Positions 43,278-44,159 of a stretch of 44,159 nt of DNA are shown in pieces. The notes beneath the pieces were generated by a model. It saw only the letters and a list, made by a program, of their open reading frames with translations. It ran no database searches and was not told where the DNA came from. A program made the position numbers and the translations under genes. The DNA comes from Collinsella aerofaciens (GTDB lineage Bacteria; Actinomycetota; Coriobacteriia; Coriobacteriales; Coriobacteriaceae). The stretch spans positions 1-44,159 of the forward strand of contig NZ_CAAKNY010000052.1 in the NCBI RefSeq assembly GCF_901212495.1, given 5' to 3'. How positions within the stretch are numbered: the first letter of the stretch is position 1; every line of letters starts with the position of its first letter.

Positions 43278-44024
43278 ATGAATGAGTGGAATGACATAGC
43301 GGTTTTGACGCCACCAGGCGATATCGACATCGCCACGGTGCCTGCGCTGCGTCGGCGGTTGGATGCTTTGATTGGCCGCGGCGTGCGTCGTGTCGTCTTC
43401 AACTGTCAGGCTGTTAGCTTTATCGATTCGACGGGCTTGGCATTTCTGCTTACGCACGCTCGTGAGCTCATGAGACGAGAAGGCCTGCTTTCGCTCGTCA
43501 ATGCATCAGATGAAGTTGTTCGCTTTTTGAAGATTGCTCGTCTTGTCGATATCCTTCATGTCGCAGGGCCGGCACGGGAGTCTATTCCCGCCATTCCGGT
43601 GGGGGAGCTGCCTCGCTGGAGTAAGAGCGTCGAGGTCCGTCAGGGTATCGAGAATCTTCCATACTACCGACATCGCATCGCCGAACTCCTTGAGTCGCTT
43701 CCGTTGCGCCGTGACGAGCGCTACGATGTCGCGTTGGCGTCGGGGGAGGCGCTGGGTAATGCCTATGATCATGCGGGCGGTATCGGGTGCATCCTGACGG
43801 TTCAGGCCTATGGCGATCGCGTTGTGATTGAGGTGCTTGATCGAGGTGCCGGCTATTCTATCGATGAAACGAGCGAGCCGGTCGCATCTGAGGAGCGCGG
43901 CCGTGGTATCAAGCTTATGCGTATGCTCGTCGATAACGTGGAGGTTGGTCGTCGTACGGACGGCGCCGGCACGCGCGTGCAGATGGTGAAGATGTTTAGT
44001 GGAGCGCTGGAATCGCGTGCCTAG
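43278..44024 (+). CDS. STAS antagonist fused to HATPase anti-sigma-type kinase
   Basis: 248 aa. Residues 1-~100 are a STAS domain (SpoIIAA/RsbV type) with the phospho-acceptor Ser51 in FIDSTGLAF. Residues ~118-245 are a GHKL ATPase of the RsbW/SpoIIAB type: N-box Glu157 and Asn161 in SGEALGNAYDHAGG, Asp188 in VLDRGAGYS, and GRGIKLMRMLVD as the G2 box. Normally these are two separate proteins, kinase and antagonist. Start: ATG at 43278 is taken, though the ribosome site is weak (GGGG at 43262-43265); a TTG at 43260 is possible. No sigma factor gene is adjacent, so the output is unknown. There are 81 nt between it and the phosphatase gene. Confidence 0.85.
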   Translation: MNEWNDIAVLTPPGDIDIATVPALRRRLDALIGRGVRRVVFNCQAVSFIDSTGLAFLLTHARELMRREGLLSLVNASDEVVRFLKIARLVDILHVAGPARESIPAIPVGELPRWSKSVEVRQGIENLPYYRHRIAELLESLPLRRDERYDVALASGEALGNAYDHAGGIGCILTVQAYGDRVVIEVLDRGAGYSIDETSEPVASEERGRGIKLMRMLVDNVEVGRRTDGAGTRVQMVKMFSGALESRA

Positions 44025-44068
44025 CCAATCGCTTTAGCGCGTTTAGCCACTAAGAACATGCGGCAGAC

Positions 44069-44117
44069 AACTTTTTTGAAAAAAGTACTTGCGTCTTTTG
44101 GACAACTCGCGTAAATT
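44069..44117 (+). promoter_or_regulatory. tRNA promoter with palindromic upstream motif
   Basis: TTGCGT (44089-44094) and TAAATT (44112-44117), 17 nt apart, preceded by AACTTTTTTGAAAAAAGT (44069-44086), identical to the motif before tRNA-Leu. Confidence 0.7.
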
Positions 44118-44129
44118 AATAACCCGCAA

Positions 44130-44159
44130 GCGGACATGGCTCAGTTGGTAGAGCACAAC
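44130..44159 (+). tRNA. partial tRNA (probably tRNA-Gly), cut by the window end
   Basis: GCGGACATGGCTCAGTTGGT starts a tRNA: 7-nt acceptor strand, then a D-arm with GCTCAGTTGGTAGAGC. The anticodon is outside the window. The D-arm and acceptor bases resemble tRNA-Gly, but identity cannot be proved. Confidence 0.8.

Overview
The window reads as a chromosomal segment of a high-GC, low-complexity-intergene actinobacterium of the class Coriobacteriia, most likely Collinsella or a close relative. This is an inference from GC-rich codon use, Tat-type lipoprotein signals on ABC binding proteins, the actinobacterial Walker-A variant of RapZ, the presence of WhiA, and the overall gene style. No 16S gene is present to prove it. 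I see no phage, insertion sequence or CRISPR array.

Layout. 1-290: end of an rRNA operon (5S rRNA plus terminator). 414-15836: housekeeping and DNA repair, with coaE, a lytic transglycosylase and uvrB on the plus strand. Two FAD-dependent oxidoreductases and an Mrp-type Fe-S carrier ATPase follow on the minus strand. Then come uvrA, a YbaK-type deacylase, murJ with an unusual N-terminal extension, and uvrC. All three excision-repair genes lie within about 14 kb, with a LexA-like box ahead of uvrA. 15837-26628: a sialic acid (nan/sat) locus. It holds a structured leader, a binding protein, a permease, a fused permease-ATPase, a second ATPase, an AXE1-type esterase and a paralogue that lost its catalytic serine, then nanA, nanK (ROK) and nanE. 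Together these would import sialic acid, probably remove O-acetyl groups, cleave it to ManNAc and pyruvate, and convert ManNAc to GlcNAc-6-phosphate. 26730-28586: rapZ and whiA. 28780-33874: lower glycolysis (gap, pgk, tpiA, gpmI) and secG. 34167-40111: a five-gene oligopeptide ABC transporter. 40112-40701: a gene-free stretch packed with large inverted repeats. 40702-44159: tRNA-Leu, an RsbU-like phosphatase, a fused STAS/HATPase regulator and the first bases of a second tRNA.

Most interesting items: (1) the active/inactive esterase pair in the sialic acid operon; (2) a putative three-way-junction leader followed by a hairpin that hides the satA ribosome binding site; (3) three threonine-centred repeats in the cytoplasmic extension of MurJ that look like kinase/FHA target sites; (4) a single protein carrying both the antagonist (STAS) and the anti-sigma-kinase (HATPase) domains beside its phosphatase; (5) a set of 98-125 bp palindromic elements with near-perfect 27-29 bp arms; and (6) AAACGTTT-centred dyads overlapping or near promoters of the sialate, glycolysis and peptide-uptake genes. 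All structural and regulatory claims come from reading the bases by eye and were not computed.
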